Assembly: GCA_022606135.1 (NCBI GenBank)
Contig: JABYQN010000009.1
Coordinates: 2,319,001 to 2,383,000, forward strand
Direction: 5' to 3'
Source: Fomes fomentarius
Lineage: Eukaryota; Basidiomycota; Agaricomycetes; Polyporales; Polyporaceae
Length of the DNA: 64,000 nt
Part shown: piece after piece, positions 23,515 to 35,323 of the stretch
Layout of the letters: every line of letters begins with the position of its first letter
How positions within the stretch are numbered: the stretch's first letter is position 1
Notes under the pieces: generated by a model
Databases searched by the model: none
Told to the model about the DNA's origin: nothing
The model's input: only the letters and a program-made list of their open reading frames with translations
Position numbers and translations under genes: made by a program

Positions 23515-24226
23515 ATCGATGGGTGCGGATGGCTTGGTAGATCGTGCTGGAGGATTGGGGTGCCTGGTAGGGTCGCGGACGCGATACCTATTCTTCATAG
23601 GTGAGTTTTTTAGATGAGACGGCCATTGGTAAGCGTGGTCTGACATGACTGGGATGGAGGTGAGTTACCTATCTGATCACGGTATTTGTACTCCAGGAAG
23701 GGCACTGGGCACGCGGCCGCGAGATATATCACTTGCGGACCGTCTCCAGAGCAGATAATCGATGAGTCCCTAGCACGAGCCTCAAGAAAGTTGAACTTGA
23801 AATGAATTCGGAACGAGCGATATCGGCGCCCGCGCGCGTCGAAAATCCGTGCACGTGCACGTACCCACTGGAGTCAAGGTAGACCATGTTTGCTTTCAAG
23901 AGTCTCTACCTCACTCTTTATTAAGATTATCGACCATCCTGTGTCTAACCGCGCGTCGGTGACAGATCAGTTCAAGAGTCGTAGCCAACGAACATTCTGT
24001 CGTTCGAGAGCTCCACGAGCTCTGCACTCTCCCAGACCGGAGCCTCAACTTTTTGGCCGCATTCACCATGACCGCCCTCGTCGACGAGCACTGGTAGCTC
24101 GTCAGTCGTACGAAGACTATGTAAAGCATAGGTTCACATGAGTGTCCCTGGTTAACCGGTCCGACTGGCAAATCCGTCGTGCGGGTTCGATTCGAACGAA
24201 TAGTACTGATGAATACGAGATAGAAA
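23515..24226. other. Unit-2-specific filler DNA replacing the F-box gene's 5' half
   Basis: This stretch has no counterpart in unit 1. It contains an open run of about 44 codons ending at a stop near 24101 (with NFLAAFTMTALVDEHW) that looks like the end of some gene, and a tRNA-like A-box/B-box pair at 24149-24194. It looks like a patchwork of inserted fragments. Confidence 0.5.
24142..24204 (+). other. tRNA-like sequence with Pol III A and B boxes (degenerate)
   Basis: TGGTTAACCGG (24149-24159) resembles an A box and GGTTCGATTCG (24184-24194) a B box (one mismatch to GGTTCGANTCC), at tRNA-like spacing. A segment GACTGGCAAATC between them resembles an anticodon arm. The acceptor ends do not pair and the T-stem is broken, so this is a tRNA relic or SINE head and not a working tRNA gene. 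Confidence 0.35.
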
Positions 24227-24740
24227 GCGCGCAGGGCATCAAGAGGCTCGAACTTGCTGGGTGGGACGAAATGGAGGATGTGAGACGGCTCGCGGAGTGC
24301 TGATTGCGCTTGGTCTGGCTCGACCTTGGCAAGAGAGGTGGGCCGGTGCATGCGGGAGCGGCATCAGGCTCTGCGAGCAAGGCTGCGTCGGCCGTCGTTT
24401 CAAACTCTGCGAGTGTCTTTCCTTCCGGTGCGTGTCTCACGCTCATGCGACGATGCAATGGCACAGGGCGAGTGGGCGAACATCTTGGCCCAGATGCCAG
24501 AGCTCACGACGTTCCACGGGATCCGGTTCTTCTACGAGGTCGCGTGCACGGACAGCAGCGCGCCGTCTGCCCCCGGTCCTGTCGCTCTCGGACCGGAGCC
24601 GTGTGCGGAAGAACGACGAGGTGGCGTCGGTGCTGGCGTGGAAGTGCCCGAAGTTGCGTCGCCTGGACCACTGGGACGATGCGTCTGGGCGAGTCATCGT
24701 GCTCATCAGAGATGCGGAGCGGGTGCGGTACGAGGTTAGA
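24227..24740 (+). pseudogene. 3' fragment of the F-box gene, broken
   Basis: This copies about 17505-18015 of the intact F-box gene. Codons for the first two thirds of the protein are absent. The codon after RRLAEC is a stop (GAGTGCTGA where the parent has GAGTGCGTC), a C is inserted in the run after CCGTCTGCC, and the final codons diverge. It can encode neither the F-box nor a full repeat region. Confidence 0.88.
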
Positions 24741-24769
24741 ATATTTGCTGTCGTAAGCTGAGGAGAGTG

Positions 24770-25201
24770 CAAGGATCCTCGAGAAGGATGGCATGCCAGA
24801 TGGCGGAAATACCAGAAACATAGTATTTTAGTAGTACATCCATGCAGAATCTATGAGACCGGCCTACGGACTTCACGTAGGCCACCTCCTACATAACTTC
24901 TACTTGAGCTTGATAATCCCCGCCATGGACATCCCTGTCGTTACCGCCACACAGACGCGACAATGACGCGTCGCGTTACGTGTGACAGCACGCGGCCCCG
25001 CTGCGAGCGTGACAAAGCCTCGAATATCCACCTCTTGCCTTGTTCTCTCATCACCATCTCTCCCCTTCAGTGGCAAAATCGATCCATATCACGGATATTC
25101 CAGACCCATATAATAATCGGCCCTCAATTCTGTTGTAACTGACGAGATACGCTTGGTATATAATCGTCTGAGCAAGATTGACGATCTGCGGATCGGCGTG
25201 C
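24770..25201 (+). promoter_or_regulatory. ATG14 upstream region (retained copy)
   Basis: This 432 bp region is shared with 18034-18577 and directly precedes the intact ATG14 ATG. It must include the working promoter. No clear TATA box is close to the ATG, although TATATAATCGTC occurs near 25158. Confidence 0.5.
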
Positions 25202-27216
25202 ATGGAGTGCCAGAATTGCGAACTGAAGCAACGCCTATTCTACTGTGATACGTGTCTCAAGCAACAGTGCGTTTTACTTCGCTGATGTGTCTATACACTG
25301 TATCTGATGCACGTCTAGTCTTCTGTCCTACCGATTACAAACGCAACATGCTGCTGCCGATCGAGACGGTCACATTGCGTCTGCGGAGAAGTCGCTCAAG
25401 TCGGTGGTTGACCCAGCGAGGTTAAGACGAGCGGAGCTGAAGGGCAGGGAGGAGAACGTTCAGGAGATCTGGGACGGAGTGAATCAGCTCAGGTCGACGA
25501 ATGACCACTGTGAGCACCACTTCTCTTGCATGTCTTCCCTCTATATTCAGCTGGTCTTCCAGTGCGCGAGCGCATACAGAACTTGCGTAGCTCTCTTGGC
25601 AGTCGAAGACGGACACTGGCTATCGCATCCTCCACATTCCTCCACAATCACGCCAGTCCGTCTACCCCCTCGACGTCCGCCTCCCCTCCCCACGCACCGA
25701 TATCTACCTCTCCGCAAGCTATCCGCTCCGCCACGCATCGCGCAAGTTTCTCAAACTCATCTGCATCTTCCACCCCACCGCCGTCCAGCAGCTCCCCAGT
25801 CCCGCGTCCGCTCTCTTCTGCTTCCCGTCCGCCGCTCAATACGAACTTCTTCACCTCATCTTCACCTCAGGCCGTCCGGTCCCCGCTCTCCGTCGCAACG
25901 ACCCCTCCGCAAAGCTACTCTCGCCCCTCATTCCTCTCCGGCCCGTCATCACATCCATACGCTACACCTCATGGGCGATCAGTCTCCGCCGGTAGTGCGC
26001 CGTATGGGACGCCCATACCGACTCGGGGTGTGGATCCGGTCGCAAGACAGATCGAGGAGCTACAGGCGCAGATGATAGCGCTCTCGGATGCGATTGCGCG
26101 GGCGCGGTCTGGACTAATACAGGAGCTCGTAGAGGTGTTCAGCGTTGTTGAGGTGGGAGGACGCCCGCCTTTGGGTGGGAAGGCTGGGACGAAGGGCGAG
26201 TGGACGATTGGAGGGCTTGTGCTACCTGTTCCCGGAGATATTCGTCGTGAGTACCACTGGCTTCGTACACATGATGACACCCGACCGGTTCATCTTCGTA
26301 CACGCAGGATATCCGCCAGACCATATCAACGCGGTCCTGTCGCATACGATACACTTCGTGACGCTGCTCGCGTTTTATCTCGGGATCAAGCTGCCCTTCG
26401 AGATTGTATGGAGTCGTTCCTCAACGCCGCCGCCTAATTCAACAAAGGGAAGTGGCCTGTTGGGAGTAGGCACCCCATGGATCGGTGCTATCCGCGGCGG
26501 CGAAAGCGGAGGTTGGGCAAGGTCAATTTGCTAGGTCTCTCGTCATATCGACCGTAACTTATGATATAATCCACAGGTGGTCAACAAAGCAGCCTCTACA
26601 CGTATCATCTGCCCCTCCGCCAGCTTCATCAAGCTCGACAGCCACATCCTCGTCCTCGTCCTCGTCCTCGTCCCGTCCCTCCTCCCACCGCTCATCCACA
26701 AACCCGATTCCACCGCTCTCCTCATCCCCGCCCTCCTCGACAGCACCCATGCACCACCGCAGCTCCTCCTTCTCAACAACCGCCTCCACCCTCGCCGACT
26801 CACAACTGGCCGACAGCCCCCCACCCACCACCTCCTCCCCCGGCAGCGCATTCACGACCGCACTCGCCATGCTCCTCTACAACGTCTGCTACCTCGCGCA
26901 CTCGCAGGCCGTCGACGTGCCCCTCGCGCACGCCGGCGACGTCCTCGGCAACCTCTGGGCCGTATGCTGCTCGCCCGAGCTCGGTCGGAGGGCGCATGCG
27001 ACCCGCCCGCTCCTCCCGCCCCCGACCCCGCCGGGCTTCGCGATGGACTTCAGCCAGCTGTTGCAGGCGACGGCTGCTACGCCGGCGCGGGCGCGGGCTC
27101 GCGGGACGAGCGCGAAGACGACGAGTGCGAATGCGAGGGAGGTGAGGACGGAGCGGATTGTGGAGGAGGACGAGGGCTGGGATCTGTTGGATGCTGATAC
27201 TGACTTGGTCGAGTGA
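25202..27216 (+). CDS. ATG14: Autophagy protein Atg14 / UVRAG-type PI3-kinase subunit
   Basis: Atg14 directs the Vps34-Vps15-Vps30 PI3-kinase complex I to the autophagosome assembly site. Exon 1 (25202-25266) encodes a CxxC...CxxC pair (MECQNCELKQ, FYCDTC), the N-terminal cysteine motif of Atg14. Exon 2 (25319-25509) is helical and charged, fitting the coiled coil. Exon 3 (25551-26246) has a Ser/Pro-rich linker and then RSGLIQELVEVFSV and WTIGGLVLPVPGDI, the Atg14/UVRAG landmark. Exon 4 from 26308 gives YPPDHINAVLSHTIHFVTLLAFYLGIKLPFE read as two parts, then GTPWIGAIRGGESGGWAR. A last exon gives WSTKQPLHVSS, a long Ser run and the C-terminal membrane-binding region. Intron 2 is unusually short (41 bp). 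Vps38/UVRAG is the alternative; the Cys pairs favour Atg14. Confidence 0.82.
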
Positions 27217-28245
27217 CGGAGTGTGTGTATCATTAGCAGTGGCGAATCGGTTTTCTGACTTCTTTCCTTTTTTTTCTCTACGATTGTGATCGTCCCGGAT
27301 GGGAATGTTCCATTCTGCGCACTCCACTCACTCACTGCTGTATCTGTAGCATTGTAGATTGTAGATCATCATGTTTGCTTTGCTCGATTGTCGGGCAACG
27401 TCATCGTTCTTGCATCTAGTCTAGCTTCTTGCCTAGGCCTCCGAACTTGACGTCGACGATTTTGGATTGTCTTACCGTCACGATGATAGCCTGTGTATAC
27501 GTGTAGAAATGGCCTCGGACGATGCTCGTGTATATGTATTCGATACCAATAACTCAATTGCATACGTATATATAGGAGATGGTAGATACCGCGCCGTCGA
27601 CGTCGTTTATCGAGCGCCCTCGGGCCAATCAGTCAAGTAACAGTCCAAGTCCAGACTCAAAGCTCAATGTACGTGGAACGAACTCAAGCTTGAAAGTCGA
27701 GAGAAGATGAGATGGGACAGGAAACGCGAACGGGGCAACGCGGGCGGCGAACGGCGGGCAAAGAAATGACGAGAGCAGCGCTAGCGATATCAGGTACACA
27801 GCGAAAGCGAAGTACATAACTGCATAAGTTCAAGGCGAGAGATGAGATGCATGTACGTGGATGCGGAACGGATGGGTGTGATGCAGGGGGTGCGATCGGC
27901 CATGGTCTTTCGAAGTGATTGCCCATCAGAAGAAGGGTGGTAGAATGGGAGGGTTGGGGATTTGGAGGTTGGGGGATTGGGGGGCCGATTTACCATATGT
28001 TAGATGATGAGTAGATGCAGATGCCAAGGATGAAATGCGAGGCTATACGTATGAATACAGATCTGGATGATGGGGGATGGGGATGAGATGAGGGGTATGT
28101 TTGCATGGGAGCATACTCAAAGCAACACCGTCCGCCGAATTTCGACAAATAATACGACCAAAACACCCACACTGTGACTTCGCACAGCTTGAACACCTCT
28201 CTCTTGAGGCTCGTTCATCGCTGCCTGAGACACTAAGGAGCACGC
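27217..28245. other. Convergent intergenic region
   Basis: About 1 kb between the 3' ends of ATG14 and the coiled-coil gene. I see no gene, only 3' UTR-like, purine-rich sequence from about 27690. Confidence 0.55.
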
Positions 28246-31200
28246 TCACGCAGGCATCGCACTCATCCTCCTGGTCGTCTTGACCGTGGACGGCGTCGAC
28301 GCCGAGCCCGTACTCGAGGTCGACGATGGAGCTGAGTTTTCCTTCTCATCCGGTTCGCTCGCAGACGACACCGAGGGCAACCGCTCGAGCTTCTTCAGCT
28401 TATCCGCGCTAGACGTCGATGCGCGCAACTTCGACGAGTCGAGCACGGACGCCGACATCCGGCGTGCGTGTCCCGGAGCCTTGATCGTGCTTGGGGTCGC
28501 ACGCGCGGATGAGCCAGATGGAATACGAGTGGGAGTTGCGCTAACGGTCGCGTTTGCGGACTGGCTGCGGCCGAGAGAGGATGGGGGACCCATAACGCTG
28601 CTGGGACGCTTCACCGCCGTAGAGGCAGCAGTCGTGCTCGCAAGGCCGTTCGCACGGATGCTTCTCTGAAGAGTGGGCTTCGAGATTGTGGAAGGTGTTT
28701 CGCTTCCACGGCGTTCCTTGGTCGTGCTCCCGGTGTCGGACAAGACGGATGGCGGGCGCGTAGCAACGCTTGGTGTGCCAAAGATGGAGGACTCGCGGCG
28801 CGATGCAGGCACCTTGGATACAGGGGCGGGGGTTCCGCCTGCAGTGCCGCGGACTCCAATGCGCCTCTTCAGCTGGAGTACTGTCTCAACATCATGATGT
28901 ACAGAATACATTGAGCGGGACTCACCAGCTCGAGTTCCTGCTGCTTCGAGTCAAGAGCGATATTGAGCCCATTCAGGTCCTCCTTATCCTGCGCACGTTG
29001 TTTGGCAACTTGCACCAATTTGACCTCCTTGTCCGCACTCTCCTGCTGGAGATCATGCACCTGCCTCCTGAGCCTCTCGACCTCGGCGGTGAGCGCGGCG
29101 GTGCGCTCCTTCAGACTGTTCAGTTGGACATCAGACTCAGCCTTCTCGCGCACCATCCCCTCCATAGCGGCACGGGCCTCAACTTCGCGCGCAACGACGT
29201 CCTGCAAGGTGCGACTCTGCTCGTTGACGATGCGCGCGTGCTCGCGCTTCATCTTCGCTACCTCGCTCTGCGCCATCTCCGATTCGTTCTCGCGCTCCTC
29301 TTGCTTCTTGACGAGCTCCGAAAGCTCCGCCTCGCGTTCACGAAGGCGGGATTCGACACGCGTGGCGCGGTCCAGAGCGAACTTGTGTTCCTGCTCCAGC
29401 GCAGTCACCTTATCTTCGCGTTCGCGGAGCGCGATGGTGAGCTCCCCTGCGTGTTCCTCCTCGGCACGGAGTTGCTCCTCGAGCTGCGTAGAGATATCAG
29501 CACCTCTTTTCCACTCTGATTGATCAAAAGAACTCACTTCATTCCGTTCCTTCTCCAGTTCCTCCCTCTCACCGCAAAGCTCCTGCACCTCCACCTCAAG
29601 CTCGTTCTTCCGATTCTCTCCCTGGGTCCACTCGACCTCCATCTCCCCGATCCTCGCATTCAGCGCCTCGACCTCTGCCCTCAGTTCCTCCCGCTCCTTC
29701 TCCAGCTGCGCAATCTTCTCCGTCTGTGCCTCCGTGCTCAGCCACTGCGCTTCAAGCTCCGCCTTCAACACGCCAAGCTCGTTATCCTTGTTGAGCACCT
29801 CTTCGCGCGCGTCCGCGAGCTGTGTCTCGAGGTTGAGCTGTTCTGCGCGCAGGGCCTCGTTCGTGGCGGTGAGGGCCTTGCGTTCCTCATCCCACACAGC
29901 GGTCTTGCTCTGAATTGAGAACGCCCGAGAGCGGTCCCCATCCTCCATGCTCATCATACTGACGTCCATGCTCTCCATCTGCTCCCTGGCGCGCGCAATG
30001 CCGTCCTGTAGCTCACGCTCCGCCTCGTCGCGGCGGGATAGCTCGTCCTGCGCACCATCGAGCGCGGCACGGGCGACGTTGAGCTCCTCGGTCGTCGACC
30101 TCTCGCGTTTCTCCAGCGTGCTCTTCTCGCGCTCAAGCTCTTCGATGCGCCGGTGCAGAGTGCGGAGAGCCTGGTTGCTCGCCTCGTCCATCACACTACG
30201 CTCGAAGCTCTCCTCACGGCTCTGGTTGACTTCATCCTGTAGACTCTTGCAGCATCGCTCGAGCTCGACGACACGTTTGCGCCAGCTGCGGATAACCTGT
30301 TTTTTGTGCTCACAGTCGCGCTCGCGCTCATCATATCGGGACTGCAGCATACGCATCATCTCGTCCTTCCCGCGCAGGTCGACTTCGTACTGCGCACAGA
30401 GCTCCGTTTGGAGTGCGAGCTGCGTGCGGAGGGAGAGGATGAGGTCCTCCTCGCGCGACACTTTCCGACCGTGCGACGCGACAGCTTGTGGAGGCGTAGG
30501 CGGCACACCTGTGCCCGGTGTGTAGTACGCCGTCGCATGAGTGCCGAACGGGTCCTTCTCCTTCTCTGGCGACGGAGGAGAGGGATAGAGGACGAGTGCA
30601 CCAGACGACCTGTCGTCAATGTCCGCTTCGGGAGGAACCTCCTTCGGTGCTATCGATGGAGAACCCTGGATGATGGAGTGGAAGACCGTATCACTGTAGG
30701 CACGATTCCGGTTCCCCTTTGGCTTGAGCGAGCCACGTCGAGAGGACCGTGATGATGAACTTGCGTTGGACACTGGCGAGTCGCGAGCGCCTCCGCCAAG
30801 CGAGTGGAAGACGGTCTGGCCGAAGCTGAAAGACTGGCTCCTGTCATGCTTCGACGGCGTGCTTGACCGAAATTCGCCTTCGACCTGTTGTCGACCCTCC
30901 GTGTCGGCATCAGAAGGGATCTCGATTGCACTGTCGAGCAAAGGTCGCGAGTCTTTGCTGATGGGGATAGGCGGAAGATCAATGTCTTGAGAGAGGTCGA
31001 AAATGTTCGAGTCATCGGTCGGGGGTAGAGGCTTGAATGCGAAAGGTTGTGAAGGGGAGAAAACGTCCTGTAGAGGTGGGCGGACGGGGGTACTGCTGAT
31101 CGGTTTAACGCGTGCAGCGAAGGACGCAGGCGAAGGCTCGCTGCCGCTCGCACTCGCGGCTGAGACGTCGGGGGTGATGATCTTGTAGGCATCACGAGAG

Positions 31201-31950
31201 AAGAAGCGGACACTCTGCCCTGTAGCAGGAGTATGGCCATCGCGGAGTATTGAGCGAAGAGAGTTGAACCGTCCTTCAGCAGTGGGGGTGAGGGGTGGGT
31301 TGGGACTTATTGGGGTCCTCACGATATCTTGTGGACGGACGGAGTCCTGCGACTGCCGTTGTTGGCTCGAGTCTGTAGAGGCACGACTTATTGAGGATGC
31401 GTCAGAGCCTGCAGTCGAGAAGGTTAGCACTATTGTTCTCGAGAGATCGAAGGAAGCGTCCGTTCAACGGGGACGGCAGTGTCCTAAGCAGGAACACACT
31501 CCCATGTCCTCACATAAGACTGACATCATTGCCACAGCCGCCCGTACGTCAACAGAGGAAGGCAGCGACCACATAGTCTATGCGAGGACTTCCCCCTCAA
31601 GCGACACACAGTCAACAGAACACGAGGGCGGCATACTCACCAGCAGAGTTATGGAGAGACGACTTCACTTTCTTGAGGTGAGGTATTGAAAGCTTCATGG
31701 GCAGGTGAGAGTTGGAGTCGTTGTCGTTCCATGTCTTCGGTGTCCGCTTAAAGATGCTGCGACGACCATTCCTGGAGGGCGATGCGGGGGGACTTGGTGA
31801 GGGGAAGGGAACCTCGGTGGGGTCATGAAAGTTGGAGAGATTGGGATGTGTGTTGAATACGGTGGAGAGGACGGTTTGCGGCTTGTCCTCGTCGAAGTCC
31901 TGTGCCGGTGTCTCTGGACGCTTGAGGGCGCTGCTGATTTTGGACCACAT
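28246..31950 (-). CDS. Large coiled-coil protein, unrecognised
   Basis: Exons 31641-31950, 31408 down to 28926 (split by an in-frame 54 bp intron at 29484-29537) and 28246-28872 give about 1,121 residues. The N-terminal 400 residues are Ser/Pro-rich and disordered, with repeated FGQTVFHSLGGG / SDTVFHSIIQG motifs. Residues about 400-900 form a nearly unbroken coiled coil (LRTQLALQTELCAQYE onward, rich in Glu, Arg, Leu). The C-terminus is Ser/Thr-rich and basic, ending ARRMSASVLDSSKLRAS and KTTRRMSAMPA, which would suit microtubule or spindle-pole binding. The layout recalls spindle-pole or cytoskeletal scaffold proteins, but I recognise no family. The start was set at MWSKISSALKR; an in-frame ATG seven codons upstream (31971) is possible. 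Confidence 0.75.
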
Positions 31951-33404
31951 CGTCGTAGCTGTCAGGAACACAGAGTCGGAGTGGGTTTTGTGCTGTCTGT
32001 CTCGTCGCTTGTTGCGGCAGGGGGAGAGAGCTAGACGGGGATTATAGCGAGGGAGGCGAGAGGGACGACATCAACCTGTATAGGCGCGCGTCTATGTTCG
32101 GTTTCACTTCTTGCGCGTTACCCACGTGATCGTGTAGGCACGTAATGGCATTGGCGCTAAGCCCTACGTTCGACGGAGAACTTGTTCAAGTAACGCCTGG
32201 TATCGTCCCCAGCAACGGTAGTATATTCGCCACTGTCAAATGCTGCCCGGCAACTTTCTCTTCGGCCACTTCAACAGACCCTGCTGCTGAGCCCGGACTT
32301 CCAGGTCGCTTGGTACAACTAGCAGATCTCAGTTGGAGTTGAATGAAGAAGGCGTGTAGTATACGGCCGCCGTCTCTCAAGAGAGATCCTACCTCTGTTT
32401 GGGGATGCTGCTGTTGGAACTTCAAGGTGTTCGCACTGGCAGTGGAAAGACGCAACATGGCTTGAGGTTCACGCATGGCGCGGTTGTATTGAAGAAGTTC
32501 AGCGCTATATTCCAGAAGGTAATCTTGACATGCTGATACGGTTCTCAAACTAGTATTTGCAGAACCCTGTACTGTACTGGGAGTACTGATCCAGATGTTC
32601 AATACTCATCGACATGCAGGAAGCCACTAGTATTCCCTATCGTAGATGAGCAGTCTTCACTTCAGTCTTGAATTGTCGGCTCGCTGGGTGGATCGCTTGG
32701 AGGCAACCCGACCGGGGAGGGAGAGAGATAGACAAGGAAACAGAGATGGAGGATTTCAGAATCTGCAATCAAGTCGCTGCATCCGTTTCGCAGGCCGCAG
32801 ATATACATCGCAACGGATACCTGCACTGGACTGACCACGCTCTGACGATCGAGGAACGGTCGGAGAAGTTACATTGAGCCAATTCAATCAGTATATGCCC
32901 GGTGCTGACTCGGGGCAATTGACTTGGGCCCGATATATGTACTTTCCTTGAGTTTGGCAAGAATTATGTACCATATATCCGTGTTCTTTTTCGTGCTCTC
33001 CTTGAGTATCCATGGTCCTGGCCGAGCCCATGCCAGTAGATACTAGATCTAGCAGACCATATATGACTTATCGAGTCCTGACTCGTACCGACAACCAAAG
33101 AGCACATCCTATAGTCATCAGTCAAGGCGGTCCGACTATCTGAGTATCTCACGGGTCGCTATGAGCTCTGAGCTGATGATGCTGTGCTTACGAGCCGTCT
33201 CGTTAAGACAGCTTCATGGGAGAACACAGAGAGCCCAGAAGGTCGCACTACGAAACGGTCCAGCTGATGAGTGTTTGTTCCAAAACGAGCCTGCGGGATG
33301 AGGATCTAGGACCCTAGACAGAACTGATGGGAGTTGATACAAGTCTACAGAGACGTACAACAAATAACAAAGCAAAGCATATGAATCGACCAAACAAAAG
33401 ACAG
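31951..33404. other. Intergenic region
   Basis: About 1.45 kb between the coiled-coil gene start and the thymidylate synthase stop. It should hold the coiled-coil gene promoter. A minus-strand open frame (32186-32602) lacks a good start and motifs. Nothing else is supported. Confidence 0.5.
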
Positions 33405-34390
33405 CTAAACACTCATCTTCATCGCGATACTCGGGTGCGGGTCATACCCCTCAACGACGATATCCTCGCTCTTAAAATCATCAATACTCTCCACCGTCCT
33501 CGCCCACCTAAGCTTCGGGAACGGGCGCGGCTCGCGCTCGAGCTGCACGTGGAGCGCGTCGACGTGGTCTCGGTAGACGTGCGCGTCCCCGAGCTGAATG
33601 ATGAGCTCATGCGCCTCCGTGTCCGTGACATGGGCGACCATGTGCGTGAGGAGCGCATATGATGCGATGTTGAAGGGGATGCCGAGCCCGAGGTCGGCGG
33701 AGCGTTGATACATGAGACAAGAGAGCCTGGGTTTCGCCGTGGCGTCGGAGGCGGGAGGTAGGTGGACGTAGAATTGGCACATCATGTGGCACGGCGGGAG
33801 CGCCATTTCGGGAATCGCTAAACGATGTGTTAGTATGCAAGCGCAGTACGCTGGTATGTAAAGATAGAAACCACACCCGCGGGATTCCATGCACTGAGGA
33901 TGATACGGCGATCCGTGGGATCATTCTTGATCTTGTTTATGCATTCCTGAAGCTGATCGACACCCTTCCCCGTGTAATCGGCGTCGCAGTCCTCGTACTG
34001 TGCGCCAAAATGTCTCCATTGGAAGCCGTACACAGGGCCCAAGTCGCCCTCGCGTCGGTGGCCCAGACCGCGCTTCTCAAGGAACTCCTTCGACCCGTTC
34101 CCATCCCAGATTTTGACCCCCTTGGCGGAGAGCTGCTTCGCGTCTGTGCAGCCGCGGACAAACCACAAGAGCTCCTCGACAATTCCACGGAGGAAAGTGC
34201 GTTTGGTTGTGAGGAGAGGGAGAGTAGAGTCCGCGAGGGCAAACCGGAGGTTGGGGGGTGCGAAGATGGAGAGAGTCCCTGTACCTGTGCGGTCTGGACG
34301 GAGATCGCCTGTGTTGAGGACCTCGCGAATGAGATTGAGGTACTGGTGCTCGTCGTGTGGACACGTCTGAGCGACGTCGGCTACGGTCAT
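33405..34390 (-). CDS. Thymidylate synthase
   Basis: The enzyme methylates dUMP to dTMP with methylene-tetrahydrofolate and is essential for DNA synthesis. Two exons (33877-34390 and 33405-33817) joined by a 59 bp intron give 308 residues, the normal size. The folate/dUMP-site landmarks are all visible: [13 protein letters not shown] near the N-terminus, [49 protein letters not shown], the nucleophile motif [33 protein letters not shown] and the C-terminal dUMP-binding HVYRDH. The spliced codon (A of NPA-A-IPEM) restores the conserved motif exactly. No damage is seen. The C-terminal residues are KMSV, close to the usual K-M-x-V end. Confidence 0.97.
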
Positions 34391-35106
34391 GGCGAGATAG
34401 AGAGCGCGTTGTTTATCGATATTGACGCGTCCTGGATTCAGGGAACGATCACGTGGGTTAACAGCACGCGTCGGGCACCCCGTTTGTCTGCAATTACATA
34501 GATCTTGGTCGGATCATCATCGCTACCGCCAGCGTAGTACTACACTGACTTCTACTGCCAATTCTCTCGCTTTATCACGATGTACAAGATGGAGAGCTCT
34601 GCAACGTAGCTGAACTCAGGCTCGGTAAGTGACTCCGTTCAACTACGACTTCAAGCGGCTGGCCAGTAAACTCGAACTCTCGAGACTGGTAACAAATGGA
34701 TTGTAATTCAGATTCAGAAGCGGGGTCGCTTACTTCAGAGAGCACCGACTTGTTGTGAAGCCTTAACCTCATACATATCTAGCCAATATCGTAGTGCAAT
34801 TAATTTGCGTGTAGTGCCACCTTCTCAGCGTTCTCCAGTTGCCCGAGTCTGGCCATCGCAGGGGCGACGTAAAACCTATCCAGGCTCAGCGCAGGTGTGG
34901 CGCAGACAAATATATACACCGCTAAGACGGTGGGTACAATTGGCTTCCTCGTAATTTGGTATCAACTCGTTAAGTCACTCATTGAGAATAGGATTCACAG
35001 CAGGCAGAACAGTCATGACACTAAGTCAGGCCGTGTCATCCAACGTTCACAGGATTCCCTACTGCTACTGGCTACCATTGTCGAAGATAGTCAGCTCGGG
35101 ATGGTC
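34391..35106. other. Intergenic region
   Basis: About 0.7 kb between the divergent thymidylate synthase and cupin gene starts. It should carry the thymidylate synthase promoter. Pieces at 34890-35060 are AT-richer. No gene is supported. Confidence 0.5.
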
Positions 35107-35114
35107 TATATATA
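35107..35114 (+). promoter_or_regulatory. TATA box of the cupin gene
   Basis: TATATATA followed by GAGGCACC lies 210 bp upstream of the ATG at 35324, leaving a plausible 5' UTR of about 180 bp. Confidence 0.55.
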
Positions 35115-35323
35115 GAGGCACCCACCGATTCATCCTCCGAAAGGCAGCTGATTCACTCTTCCCGGTCGATAGCCAGGCCGGAGCAGAGAACTTACTTCCT
35201 GCCAGTAGCCTACTCAATAGCTATCACCAATCCTCTACCACACCGCAACGCCTACGTCGAGAGCCTTTGCACTATCGTGCCTCAATTATTCCACTGCACT
35301 ACCTGCCGTTCACCTCGACTATC

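Larger units (their letters stand above)
18636..25265. repeat. Tandem segmental duplication, unit 2
   Basis: This is the second direct copy of 12267-18635. Compared with unit 1 it has gained a 1,412 bp transposon (18966-20377). About 1.6 kb covering the F-box promoter and 5' half (unit 1, about 15885-17505) is replaced by about 0.7 kb of unrelated DNA (about 23515-24226). It runs at its right end into the functional ATG14 exon 1. The junction with unit 1 has two bases (AC) of shared sequence. Confidence 0.88.

Noticed and set aside
23886..23930. ATGTTTGCTTTCAAG, resembling the first codons of the fungalysin genes
   Set aside because: Similarity lasts only about 15 bases and the frame ends soon after; likely chance.
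30724..30990. Plus-strand frames across the coiled-coil gene
   Set aside because: They are antisense shadows of a low-complexity Ser/Glu-rich coding region.
32186..32602. 138-codon minus-strand frame upstream of thymidylate synthase
   Set aside because: It has no ATG at its head and no motif; the inner ATGs leave only fragments.
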